Both the position numbers and the translations under genes were made by a program. Source: DASYAE01 sp036501535 (GTDB lineage: Bacteria; Actinomycetota; Actinomycetes; Streptomycetales; Catenulisporaceae). Taken from it: 59,669 bases of DNA. Shown here one piece after another: positions 23,808 through 31,915 of the stretch. Within the stretch, counting starts at the first letter, position 1, and the number at the start of each line of letters is the position of its first letter. The notes under the pieces were generated by a model. It had not been told where the DNA came from and did no database searches. It saw only the letters and a program-made list of their open reading frames with translations. The DNA is taken from NCBI GenBank assembly GCA_036501535.1, contig DASYAE010000240.1:1-59669 (forward strand). Direction: 5' to 3'.

Positions 23808-25670
23808 GTGCCCGCGACGCCTGACCCGCCCCAGATATCCGAGACGTCGGCTGCCCCGGGAACGCAGCCGGTGCCCATCGCACCAACGGAGCCTGCCGAG
23901 TTCGCCGTGCCGACCGTGCCCATGTGGCTGGAACCGCTCACGGCCGCCGAGCAGCGGCTGTGGAACGCCTTCCCGCATGGCGAAACGGTCGTCTACGCGA
24001 CGGGTGTCTCCGATCTCGACGACCCTTCGAACAGCGCTGACTGGGGTATGGAGCGGACCATCCGCGCCGCAGTCGTAGCGGCGCTCGCGCTGGGAGCGTC
24101 GAGGGCCGAACCGGGGCGTACGGCGGGCGTGCGGATCGTCGGGGCGCGCATCGTCGGCCAGTTGGAGCTGCGGCACGGCATCGTGGACGTGCCCCTCACA
24201 CTGCGCCGGTGCCGGGTGGAGGGAACCATCCGGGTGGACGAAGCGGTCACCCGATCGATCGACCTGACGGGCTCTCACATCGGCCGGCTCCGCGCGGAGG
24301 GGACGCGGGTGCGGGGTTCGCTGAAGCTAGCCGACACCGTCGCGGAGATCCCGAGCGGAAGCGCGGTGAGCGGGAGCCGTGGCGGGCCGGGCGCCCCCGG
24401 GAGCGCCACCGGCGAAGAGTCCTACGCGCTCTCGTCCACGCCGCGGACCAGCGCGAGGTTCGAGGAGGGCCTGCTCCACCTCGACGAGATCACCATCGAC
24501 ACCGACCTGTCCGCGCCGCGCCTGCGCTGCGACGGCACGGTCTCGCTCATCGGCGCCAACATCGGCGCGGTGCTCGACCTGTACGAGGCGCGGATCTCCC
24601 GGCCGTGGCAGGTCGCGCTCAACCTCGGCGGCGCCAGGATCGGCCGCCAGCTGCTGGCCGGCAGCGCGGTCTTCAGGGGCCAGGTGCGCATGCCGAGCAC
24701 GTACTGCGGCGGCGTCGTGCACTTCAGCCGGGCCGCCATCACCGAGACGTCCCACACCGCGCTGACCGCCGAGGGCTTCACCGGCGAGGGCGACGGCTAC
24801 TTCCAGCACGGCTTCCGCGCCGAGGGCGGCGTCGCGCTGATCGGCGCCCGGTTCGGCGGCGTGCTCTCCTTCCGCGGCGCGCACCTCGGCCCGGCGAAGT
24901 CGTTCCCGGTACTGCACTGCGGCGGCATGCTGGTCTCGCGCGGCCTCTACCTCAACGGCGGCTTCTACGCCGAGGGCGAGGTCCGGCTGATCGGCGCGAC
25001 GATCAACGGCCACCTCGACCTGACCGGCATGGCCAAGGTCTGCGGCCCGCTGACTCTCTATCACGCCTCCATCGCCACCATCCGCGACAACGGCCCGCGG
25101 ACCTGGCCGAGCGAGGTGCTGCTCGACGGGCTCACCTACAACTCCTTCGACCCGTACCTTCCGGCCGAGGAGCGTCTGGACCTGTTGCGCCGCCAGCGCC
25201 ACGGGTACCGCGCGCAGCCTTATGAGTTCATGGCTGCTTACTACCACGAGCTCGGCCACGACGAGGACGCCCGCGCGATCCTGCTGGAGAAGGAGCGGGC
25301 CCGCCGCTCGACCGACCGGTTAGGCGAGCGGCTCCTCGGCCGCGCCTTCGACCTGCTCGTCGGCTACGGCTACCGGCCGATGCGCGCCATCGCGTACGGA
25401 GCGGTGATCCAGGTGGTGGCCAGCATCTTCTTCTTCCTCGACCCGCCGTCCCAGATCCGCCCGGAAGACCACGTGGCCTTCTATCCGGTGCTCTACGCCG
25501 CCGACGTGTTCGTGCCGATCGTCCACTTCGGCCAGTCGGACGAGTTCCAGTCGCACGGTCTGGCGGCCGTGGTGGCGACCGTACTGCCCTATCTGGGCTG
25601 GGCACTCGGCCTCTCGATCGTCGCGGGAGCATCGCGGGTGCTGTCGCGGGGCTTCGCCGACCGCCGGTGA
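23808..25670 (+). CDS. membrane-anchored beta-solenoid repeat protein
   Basis: A 620-residue protein of the type often labelled membrane-associated oxidoreductase in Streptomyces, though no redox motif is visible. Residues 1–45 are Pro/Thr-rich. From about 90 to 440 there are repeated units built on LIGA.I/F.G.L.L..A, such as SLIGANIGAVLDLYEARI, ALIGARFGGVLSFRGAHL and RLIGATINGHLDLTG. This is a pentapeptide-like beta-solenoid pattern. Two membrane helices follow near 524–545 and 587–608. GTG at 23808 has GAGGGAG 8 bases upstream; GTG at 23787 is an alternative. Function is unknown. It lies between tRNA-Thr and an HNH gene. Confidence 0.78.
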   Translation: MPATPDPPQISETSAAPGTQPVPIAPTEPAEFAVPTVPMWLEPLTAAEQRLWNAFPHGETVVYATGVSDLDDPSNSADWGMERTIRAAVVAALALGASRAEPGRTAGVRIVGARIVGQLELRHGIVDVPLTLRRCRVEGTIRVDEAVTRSIDLTGSHIGRLRAEGTRVRGSLKLADTVAEIPSGSAVSGSRGGPGAPGSATGEESYALSSTPRTSARFEEGLLHLDEITIDTDLSAPRLRCDGTVSLIGANIGAVLDLYEARISRPWQVALNLGGARIGRQLLAGSAVFRGQVRMPSTYCGGVVHFSRAAITETSHTALTAEGFTGEGDGYFQHGFRAEGGVALIGARFGGVLSFRGAHLGPAKSFPVLHCGGMLVSRGLYLNGGFYAEGEVRLIGATINGHLDLTGMAKVCGPLTLYHASIATIRDNGPRTWPSEVLLDGLTYNSFDPYLPAEERLDLLRRQRHGYRAQPYEFMAAYYHELGHDEDARAILLEKERARRSTDRLGERLLGRAFDLLVGYGYRPMRAIAYGAVIQVVASIFFFLDPPSQIRPEDHVAFYPVLYAADVFVPIVHFGQSDEFQSHGLAAVVATVLPYLGWALGLSIVAGASRVLSRGFADRR

Positions 25671-25885
25671 ACGTGGGGACAATTGAGGCCTCTGCGATTC
25701 TGACGATCGATCAGCTGCGTTGGCTTAGCAGACATTCCCGGCAACACGCCAGTAGCCGTCCGAGAATTCTCCCGATCGTGTGATCTTGTGCTGACCTGCA
25801 CGCTCAACACCAGAAACCGCCCCTTATCGTTCAAATGTTCGCCATGATCACGAGGCGGACTTCGACCGGATTTTCGAGGAGTGGT

Positions 25886-26725
25886 ATGGCACGCAGCCGC
25901 AGCGACACCAAGTACACGCGCGATCTACTGGCCCCGATCGTCGCCGACTCGACGAGCTTTCGGGAGGTGCTGCGCAGGCTGGACATCCCGCAGACCGGCG
26001 GCATGGCGGCCCACATTGCCCACCGGGTTCGGGCGCTGGAGATCGACGTATCGCACTTCACCCTGCTGCGCCGCACGCCGCCACCGCTGCGCACGCTCGA
26101 GAGGACCGAGGTGGAAGCCGCGTTCGCGATCGCTCGGAGCACCGCCGACCTGGTCAGAAGGCTGAATCTGCCGGCGAATGCCCGGTCGCGGCGCTACGTG
26201 CTCGCCGGGCTCGAGGCATGCGGGCTGGACGCCTGCCAGCTCGGCCACCGGCGAGTCACGTTCGATCCCACCGTCATCGGCGCGATCGCCGCGCGGTCCT
26301 TCAGCATCGCCGACATGATCCGCGCGCTCGAGCTTCCCGACTCCCCGACCAACTACCGGCGGCTTCGCCGGGCGCTCGACGTCCATCGGATCGACACCAC
26401 GCACTTCCGGCGAGGAGCCTGGCGCCGGACGGATGATCGGCCGGTGCGGGCCTTCGATCCGGACAAGGTGTTGCGCCTCGCCCCGGACGCGCCAGGTCGA
26501 CCGCGGCGTGAACTCCTACACCGCGCAATGATCGCCCGCGGCGTCAAGGAATGCTGCGCGCTCTGCGGGATCGGCACCGTCTGGCGCGGACGCAGTATCA
26601 CGCTGGAGATCGACCACATCAACGGCGACTACCGGGACAACCGCCTGGAGAACCTGCGGTTCCTCTGCCCGAACTGCCACGCGACGACGGATACGTACTG
26701 CCGGAAGGCGGGAGCACGTTCATAG
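25886..26725 (+). CDS. HNH endonuclease with three N-terminal HTH-like repeats
   Basis: A 279-residue protein ending in an HNH nuclease domain: CALCG, LEIDHINGDYRDNRLENL and CPNCHATTDTY give two zinc CxxC pairs and the catalytic D-H and N residues. The first 200 residues hold three diverged copies of a helical module. Each has a Ser/Ala-start helix, a hydrophobic LxxL, a Pro/Gly-Asn turn and an arginine-rich helix ending IDxxHF-like (about 13–62, 75–125 and 128–180). One such module usually precedes HNH in phage and homing-type nucleases. ATG at 25886 has GAGGAG upstream. The stop lies one base from tRNA-Leu. The target is unknown. Confidence 0.85.
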   Translation: MARSRSDTKYTRDLLAPIVADSTSFREVLRRLDIPQTGGMAAHIAHRVRALEIDVSHFTLLRRTPPPLRTLERTEVEAAFAIARSTADLVRRLNLPANARSRRYVLAGLEACGLDACQLGHRRVTFDPTVIGAIAARSFSIADMIRALELPDSPTNYRRLRRALDVHRIDTTHFRRGAWRRTDDRPVRAFDPDKVLRLAPDAPGRPRRELLHRAMIARGVKECCALCGIGTVWRGRSITLEIDHINGDYRDNRLENLRFLCPNCHATTDTYCRKAGARS

Positions 26726-26726
26726 G

Positions 26727-26813
26727 TGGTGCGCGAGGCGGGACTCGAACCCGCATGCTCGTGAAAGCGACAGGACCTAAACCTGTTGTGAATGCCAGTT
26801 CCACCACTCGCGC
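26727..26813 (-). tRNA. trnL: tRNA-Leu (anticodon TAG) with encoded CCA
   Basis: Class II tRNA on the minus strand with a long variable arm. Acceptor GCGCGAG pairs with CTCGCGC, and the anticodon loop TTTAGGT has anticodon TAG. The CCA end is encoded at 26729–26727. The HNH gene on the other strand ends one base beyond it. Confidence 0.95.
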
Positions 26814-26873
26814 GCGGCCTTCATCGTATTGCACGAAGCAGGTCGCGCGCAGTGGCGTTCTTCGCTCATCGAG

Positions 26874-27773
26874 TCACTTCACCGACCCCGCCGTCAGCCC
26901 CGAGACGACCTTGCGCTCGATCATGGCGAACAGGATGATCACCGGGATGGTGGCGATGACCGAGCCGGCGAACAGGTGCTGCCAGTCCACCGAATAGGCG
27001 CCGATGAAGTTGTTCAGAGCCACCGTCAGCGGGGCGTTGCCGGTCGTGTTTATCAGGGTCAGCGCGACGATGAACTCGTTCCAGGCGGCGATGAAGGTGA
27101 AGATCAGCGCGGTCACCACGCCGGGCAGGGCGAGCGGCAGGACGACCCGGAACATGGCGGTGAGCCGGGTGCAGCCGTCCACCAGGGCGGCCTCCTCGAG
27201 CTCCTTCGGGATGGCGCCGAAGTAGGCGTTGAGGATCCAGATCGCGAAGGCCATGTTGAAGCCGGCGTTGACCAGGATCAGCGCGCCGTCGCTGTTGATC
27301 AGGTTGAGCGCGTTGAACTGGCCGTAGATGCCGACCACGAGCGCTGTGGGCTGGAACATCTGGGTGACCAGGACCAGCAGCAGGAACGCGGTGCGGCCGC
27401 GGAATCTGCGGCGCGCGGTGTAGTAGGCCGCCGGGATGGCGACCAGCAGGACGAGCGCCGTGGCCCCGCCGGCGACCTCCAGTGAGACGCGCAGAGCGGC
27501 GCCGACGCCGGTGGACCAGATGGTGGTGAAGTTGGACCAGGCGAAGCGGTGCGGCAGGTAGTTCTGCTCGAGCAGCTCGCTCTTGGGGCGCAGCGCGGTG
27601 ATCGTCATCTCGAGGTACGGCAGGATGAAGATCAGGGCGATGATGTAGGCGGCAGCCGTGATGAGGATTGTGCGCAAGCGCGGCGGGGTGCGGCGGGCCG
27701 GGGCGCCGCTCCCGCTCCGGGTGCCGCGGGTCGCCGGGGCCGCGGTTGTGGTGGTCGCAGTGGTGGAGGCCAT
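26874..27773 (-). CDS. sugar ABC transporter permease, MalG type
   Basis: Inner-membrane permease of a carbohydrate importer, 299 residues with about six helices. The EAA loop that contacts the ATPase reads EEAALVDGCTRLTAMFRVVLPLA (split here as EEAALVDGC and FRVVLPLALPG). A 35-residue Ala/Thr/Arg-rich N-terminus precedes the first helix. It begins 3 bases after the MalF-type gene and is last in the operon. Confidence 0.92.
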   Translation of the reverse strand: MASTTATTTTAAPATRGTRSGSGAPARRTPPRLRTILITAAAYIIALIFILPYLEMTITALRPKSELLEQNYLPHRFAWSNFTTIWSTGVGAALRVSLEVAGGATALVLLVAIPAAYYTARRRFRGRTAFLLLVLVTQMFQPTALVVGIYGQFNALNLINSDGALILVNAGFNMAFAIWILNAYFGAIPKELEEAALVDGCTRLTAMFRVVLPLALPGVVTALIFTFIAAWNEFIVALTLINTTGNAPLTVALNNFIGAYSVDWQHLFAGSVIATIPVIILFAMIERKVVSGLTAGSVK

Positions 27774-27776
27774 GGG

Positions 27777-28685
27777 TCAGACCACCTCTCTGCGCCAGTT
27801 GCTGATCCGCAGGAAGACCAGCACGATCACGATGATCACGCCGAAGTCGACCACGGAGAGCGCGGCGGACTCGCCGATGAAGTTCTGCTTGAGGTTGTAC
27901 ATGTAGACCGTGGCGGTGTTGGTCTCGTAGCCCGGTCCGCCGCCGGTCATCTCCCAGATGATCGGGAAGGAGTTGAACACGTTCATGATGTTGATCAGCG
28001 CGGCGACCAGGATGGCCGGGCGCAGCAGCGGCAGCGTCACCGAGCGGTAGGTCCGGATGCGCGAGGCGCCGTCCATCTTCGCCGCCTCGTAGACCTCGCC
28101 GGGCACCGTCTGCAGGCCGGCCAGGATGGTGTAGGTGGTGAACGGGACCGACACGAACACCGCCACCGCGATCATCCAGACCAGCGCCGAGTCCGGCCGG
28201 CCGAGCCAGTCCGCCTGGTTGCCGCCGAGCTTGGACAGCAGGCCGACCTGGTGCAGGAACACGTTGACCACGCCGGTGTTCGGGTCGAGCATCCAGCGGA
28301 AGATGATCGCGGTCATCATCACCGAGGCGGCCCAGGGCGCGATCAGGGCCCAGCGGGCGATCCGGCGGCCGGGGAAGCGCTCGTTGAACAGCTGCGCCAC
28401 GCCGAGCGAGATCAGCACGGTGAGGGCGACCACCGCGAAGACCCAGATCAGCGTGCGGATCATCACCGGCTCGAAGTTCGGGTCCCGGAACAGGGCGGTG
28501 TAGTTGCGCCAGCCGGCCGAGCCGATCAGGAAGCCGTCCGAGTCGTAGTGCCGGAACGAGATCCGGAACATCTCGTAGACCGGCCAGAGCACGGCGAAGG
28601 CGATCAGGGCCACGGCCGGGCCGACCCAGCCGACCGGTGTCGCGGCCCGGGCTATCCGCCGCAGCGGAGTGCCGTTGTGCTGCAT
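27777..28685 (-). CDS. sugar ABC transporter permease, MalF type
   Basis: Partner permease of 302 residues with six or seven helices. The EAA loop is EVYEAAKMDGASRIRTYRSV followed by TLPLLRP. ATG at 28685 has GAAGAG 8 bases upstream; an upstream in-frame GTG at 28694 is possible. It sits between the binding protein and the MalG-type gene, after an intercistronic hairpin. No ATPase gene is in the operon, so a shared MsiK-like ATPase elsewhere is expected. Confidence 0.92.
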   Translation of the reverse strand: MQHNGTPLRRIARAATPVGWVGPAVALIAFAVLWPVYEMFRISFRHYDSDGFLIGSAGWRNYTALFRDPNFEPVMIRTLIWVFAVVALTVLISLGVAQLFNERFPGRRIARWALIAPWAASVMMTAIIFRWMLDPNTGVVNVFLHQVGLLSKLGGNQADWLGRPDSALVWMIAVAVFVSVPFTTYTILAGLQTVPGEVYEAAKMDGASRIRTYRSVTLPLLRPAILVAALINIMNVFNSFPIIWEMTGGGPGYETNTATVYMYNLKQNFIGESAALSVVDFGVIIVIVLVFLRISNWRREVV

Positions 28686-28722
28686 GTCGTCCACTCTTCT
28701 CGGGTGCGTCGCGGGACCCGGC

Positions 28723-28757
28723 CGCGCCGGGGCGCTGGATCGCAGCGCCCCGGCGCG
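28723..28757 (-). terminator. intercistronic hairpin between binding protein and permeases
   Basis: A perfect 15-bp GC-rich stem with a 5-base loop lies in the 202-base gap. Such hairpins stabilise the upstream binding-protein message and reduce read-through, giving more binding protein than permease. Confidence 0.7.
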
Positions 28758-28887
28758 TTCTTGCGTGCCGCCGTGGGCCGGCAAAGCCTTCGGCTGGCGG
28801 GACCGCCCCGAGGGACGGCGTCTGTGGTGTTGGTTGGTGATTAGGTACCGCGCCGCACGCCACCCGGCGCGGCGTTCTGGGGCGGGG

Positions 28888-30150
28888 CTACTGGCCGCTG
28901 CCGGTCGTCGCGGTCTGCTGGATCTGGCCCAGCACGGTCTGCGGGTCGCCCGTGACGGCGGTGCCGATGGTGTTCTGGATGGAGCTGAGCACCGTGTTCC
29001 AGTTCGCCAGGCTGCTCGGGTAGAGCGTGGCCGTGCTCAGGTTGTCGAGGAAGCCGGTGAACAGCGGGTTCGCCGCCATGGTCTTGCCGGCGGAGGTGGT
29101 GGCGGGCAGCAGGTCGTACTCGTTGTCGAAGGCGAGCTGGTTCTTGTCGCTGTAGGCGAAGTCGAGGAACGCCTTGATCGCGGCCTGGTGCCCGTCCTTG
29201 TTCAGCGCGACGACGTAGTCCGCGACGCCGACGGTGGAGTTGAGCGGGCCGTTCTTGCCCGGCACGGTGACCACGCCGTAGTCGGAGCTGTTGAGCAGGC
29301 CGGCCGACTGGATGATCGGGATCAGCGCCGGGGAGCCGTTGATCATGCCGATGTCGCCCTGCGCGAACTGCTGCCACAGCGCCGTGCGGTCGACGGTGCC
29401 GGGGTTGGGCTCGGTGGCGCCGGACTGGACCAGGCCCTGCAGGAACTGGAAGGTCTGCACGTTCTGCGCCGAGTTGATGACGTAGTCGCCCTTGGCGTTG
29501 GTGATGCCGCCGCCGTTGCCGAGGAACCAGAGCAGGGACTCGGCCTGTGCCTCCTCCGAGCCGAGCGGCAGGCCGAAGCCGATCTTGCCGGTCTTGGCGG
29601 TGACCTGCTTGGCGTCCGCCTCGAGCTCGGCCCAGGTGGTCGGCGCGGCGGTGATGCCGGCCGCGGCGAACAGCTTCTTGTTGTAGAACATCGCGCGCGA
29701 CGAGGTGGTCCACGGTATGCCGTACTCGGTGCCGCTGACCTGTCCGGCCTTGGCGAAGGTCGGGTTGATGTCGGACAGCGCCGAGGAGTCGAGCACGTCG
29801 GAGGCCTTGTACGCGATGCCGTCCTGGACGTACTGGGCGAAGGTGAGGCCTTCGAGGATGTCCGGGTACTGCTTGTTCTGGATCATGGTCTGGACCTTGC
29901 CGGGCAGCGGGGTCCAGGCGATGGTCTGCACGTCGACCTTGACGTTCGGGTCCTGCTTCTCGAAGGCGTTGACGACGTTCTGCCAATAGGTCTGCGAGGT
30001 GTTCGACGCTCCGGTGCCGTAGTCGGCGGCCACGAGCTTGATGGTGGTGACGCCGGAGGCCGAGCCGCCGGACGAGGAGGAGCCGCAGGCCGCGAGGCTC
30101 AGCGTGGCTCCGAGGCCGAGCGCTGTAGCAGCGGCGAGACGTCGCTTCAT
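28888..30150 (-). CDS. sugar-binding lipoprotein of the ABC importer
   Basis: Extracellular solute-binding protein (MalE/MsmE-like cluster B), 420 residues. The lipobox LAAC puts the lipidated cysteine at 22, followed by a Ser/Gly linker. The mature domain has VNAFEKQDPNVKVDV, NKQYPDILEGL, and GIPWTTSSRAMFYNKKLFAA typical of oligosaccharide binders. Two DasR-type sites in its promoter and a general likeness to NgcE-type proteins make GlcNAc or chitooligosaccharides the best guess for the ligand, but that is inference. Confidence 0.9.
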   Translation of the reverse strand: MKRRLAAATALGLGATLSLAACGSSSSGGSASGVTTIKLVAADYGTGASNTSQTYWQNVVNAFEKQDPNVKVDVQTIAWTPLPGKVQTMIQNKQYPDILEGLTFAQYVQDGIAYKASDVLDSSALSDINPTFAKAGQVSGTEYGIPWTTSSRAMFYNKKLFAAAGITAAPTTWAELEADAKQVTAKTGKIGFGLPLGSEEAQAESLLWFLGNGGGITNAKGDYVINSAQNVQTFQFLQGLVQSGATEPNPGTVDRTALWQQFAQGDIGMINGSPALIPIIQSAGLLNSSDYGVVTVPGKNGPLNSTVGVADYVVALNKDGHQAAIKAFLDFAYSDKNQLAFDNEYDLLPATTSAGKTMAANPLFTGFLDNLSTATLYPSSLANWNTVLSSIQNTIGTAVTGDPQTVLGQIQQTATTGSGQ

Positions 30151-30241
30151 GCGTGGCTGCCTTTCGAGTGACCGCGCACCGGAAAGGTGTCGGCGGACCC
30201 GTGGATCGGGAGAGCGCCACCGTAAGCGACGTGGTGCTGCC

Positions 30242-30275
30242 TGGTCTATACCAGCGGCATCTGCGGTCTATACCA
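30242..30275. promoter_or_regulatory. two DasR-type (dre) operator sites
   Basis: Cores TGGTCTATACCA (30242–30253) and CGGTCTATACCA (30264–30275) are one and two mismatches from the dre consensus TGGTCTAGACCA of the GntR/HutC regulator DasR. They lie 22 bases apart, two helical turns, about 92–125 bases before the binding-protein start, and could overlap a -10 element. This predicts repression relieved by amino-sugar phosphates. Confidence 0.65.
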
Positions 30276-30329
30276 GTTATGAAATTGTGATAAGAGGAAC
30301 CTGAGACCTCCTCGGTCCGAGAGTGGAGC

Positions 30330-30373
30330 GGCGCAGCATCGACACAGCATTGGCGCAGTATCGGCGCAGCTCA
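30330..30373. repeat. four tandem copies of an 11-base unit
   Basis: Units start at 30330, 30341, 30352 and 30363, with GGCGCAGCATC as reference and one to three differences each. They lie between the binding-protein promoter and the rdgB end. Confidence 0.75.
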
Positions 30374-30393
30374 GACCGGCTTCTGCCGGTCTG
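30372..30393 (-). terminator. hairpin after rdgB
   Basis: A 9-bp stem (CAGACCGGC/GCCGGTCTG) with a TTCT loop lies 39 bases downstream of the rdgB stop and probably ends the murI–rph–rdgB message. No T-run follows on the minus strand. Confidence 0.55.
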
Positions 30394-30417
30394 TTCGAGA
30401 GACGGGACGGCGGCGCA

Positions 30418-30439
30418 GGCTCAGACCAGGCTCAGACCA
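30418..30439. repeat. 11-base tandem duplication across the rdgB stop codon
   Basis: GGCTCAGACCA occurs twice without mismatch at 30418 and 30429. The second copy contains the rdgB stop codon (30432–30434). Confidence 0.85.
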
Positions 30440-31085
30440 GTTCGGCCAGGTCCTCGGCCAGCGCGCGGAAGGCGAGCGTGCGGTGCGAGATCGCGTTCTT
30501 GGCGTCCGGCTCCATCTCGGCCGTGGTCAGCTCGCGGCCGCGCGGGACGAACACCGGGTCGTAGCCGAAGCCGTGCGCCCCGCGGGGAGACCTGATGACC
30601 CGGCCCTCGATCCGGCCCTCGCGGACCACCTCGGTGCCGTCCGGCAGGGCGAGCGCGGCGGCGCAGGCGAAGTGCGCCCCGCGGTGCTCGTCCGGCACGT
30701 CGCCGATCTGGTCCAGCAGCAGGCTGAGATTCGCCGGGTCGTCGCCGTGCCGGCCGGCCCAGCGTGCGGAGAACACGCCGGGCATGCCGTTCATCGCGTC
30801 GACGCAGAAGCCGGAGTCGTCGGCCAGCGCGGGCAGGCCGGTGCGGGCCGCCACGTCGCGGGCCTTGAGCAGCGCGTTCTCGGCGAAGGTCAGCCCGATC
30901 TCGGCCACCTCCGGCAGGTCGGGGAAGTGGTCGACGCCGAGCAGTTCGAGCCGGACGCCGGCCTCGGCCAGGATGGCGCGCAGCTCCACGACCTTGTGCG
31001 GGTTGCGGGTGGCCAGCACGGCGCGGCCGCCCTCGGCGGACCGCGGCGCCGCTCCGGGCGGCGCCGCGGACGGGTCCTGGTTCAC
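30432..31085 (-). CDS. rdgB: XTP/dITP pyrophosphatase (RdgB/HAM1)
   Basis: House-cleaning enzyme that hydrolyses dITP and XTP to monophosphates and so keeps deaminated purines out of DNA and RNA. The 217-residue protein has ATRNPHKVVELRAIL for phosphate binding, TFAENALLKA, and ADDSGFCVDAMNGMPGVFSA around the catalytic acid residues, plus FGYDPVF and KNAISHR near the end. GTG at 31085 overlaps the rph stop by 4 bases. Its N-terminal 22 residues are Pro/Ala-rich and extend beyond the family core. Confidence 0.93.
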   Translation of the reverse strand: MNQDPSAAPPGAAPRSAEGGRAVLATRNPHKVVELRAILAEAGVRLELLGVDHFPDLPEVAEIGLTFAENALLKARDVAARTGLPALADDSGFCVDAMNGMPGVFSARWAGRHGDDPANLSLLLDQIGDVPDEHRGAHFACAAALALPDGTEVVREGRIEGRVIRSPRGAHGFGYDPVFVPRGRELTTAEMEPDAKNAISHRTLAFRALAEDLAELV

Positions 31086-31915
31086 CGGCCCAGCGCCTGG
31101 TTCTGCAGCGCCGTCAGCTCGGCGCAGCCGGCGGTCGCCAGGTCCAGCAGCGTGCCGAGCTCGCCCCGGTCGAACGGCGTCGCCTCGGCGGTGCCCTGGA
31201 TCTCGACGAAGCGGCCGTCCCCGGTGCAGACCACGTTCATGTCGGTCTCCGCCCGCACGTCCTCCTCGTAGCAGAGGTCGAGCAGCGGGCGGCCGTCCAC
31301 GATGCCGACCGAGACCGCGGCGACCGAGCCGGTCAGCGGTTCGCGGCCGCCGCGGATCGAGCCGTGCCGGCGCAGCCAGGTCACCGCGTCGGCCAGCGCC
31401 ACGTAGGCGCCGGTGATCGCCGCGGTGCGGGTGCCGCCGTCGGCCTGGAGCACGTCGCAGTCCAGCACGATGGTGTTCTCGCCGAGCGCCTTGTAGTCGA
31501 CCACGGCCCGCACGGCGCGGCCGACCAGCCGGGAGATCTCGTGGGTGCGCCCGCCGATCCGGCCCCGGACCGACTCGCGGTCGGACCGCTCGTGCGTGGA
31601 GCGCGGCAGCATCGCGTACTCGGCGGTGACCCAGCCGAGCCCGGAGCCCTTGCGCCAGCGCGGCACGCCCTCGGTGACGGAGGCGGCGCACAGCACCCGG
31701 GTGCGGCCGAACTCGACCAGCACCGAGCCCTCGGCGTGGTCGAGCCAGCTGCGGGTGATGGTCACCGGGCGCAGCTGTCCTGTGGCGCGCCCGTCGCCGC
31801 GCGGCGCATCCGCAGCGGGCTGTTTCGCGCCGGACGCCGCGGGTGTGACTGAAGAGGCGGCCGAGCCCGGGCGGGCGGATGAGCCGGGTGTGGCCGGAGG
31901 GGATCCCTGAGTCAT
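31082..31915 (-). CDS. rph: ribonuclease PH with N-terminal extension
   Basis: Phosphorolytic 3'-exoribonuclease that trims tRNA precursors. The core has RPVTITRSWLDHAEGSVLVE, GLGWVTAEYAMLPRSTHERS, and YKALGENTIVLDCDVLQADG. At 277 residues it carries about 45 extra N-terminal residues, rich in Ala, Ser, Pro and Gly, before the usual start near DGRATGQLRP. The ATG at 31915 overlaps the murI stop by 4 bases, which supports this long start, although an internal one cannot be excluded. Confidence 0.92.
   Translation of the reverse strand: MTQGSPPATPGSSARPGSAASSVTPAASGAKQPAADAPRGDGRATGQLRPVTITRSWLDHAEGSVLVEFGRTRVLCAASVTEGVPRWRKGSGLGWVTAEYAMLPRSTHERSDRESVRGRIGGRTHEISRLVGRAVRAVVDYKALGENTIVLDCDVLQADGGTRTAAITGAYVALADAVTWLRRHGSIRGGREPLTGSVAAVSVGIVDGRPLLDLCYEEDVRAETDMNVVCTGDGRFVEIQGTAEATPFDRGELGTLLDLATAGCAELTALQNQALGR

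Noticed and set aside
26727..26813. tRNA-Leu as an attachment site of an integrated element
   Set aside because: No integrase and no direct repeat of the tRNA end were seen in the window.
26866..28863. A 665-residue minus-strand frame over the permeases
   Set aside because: It is a shifted frame of the same strand as two clear permease genes with normal motifs, so it is not coding.
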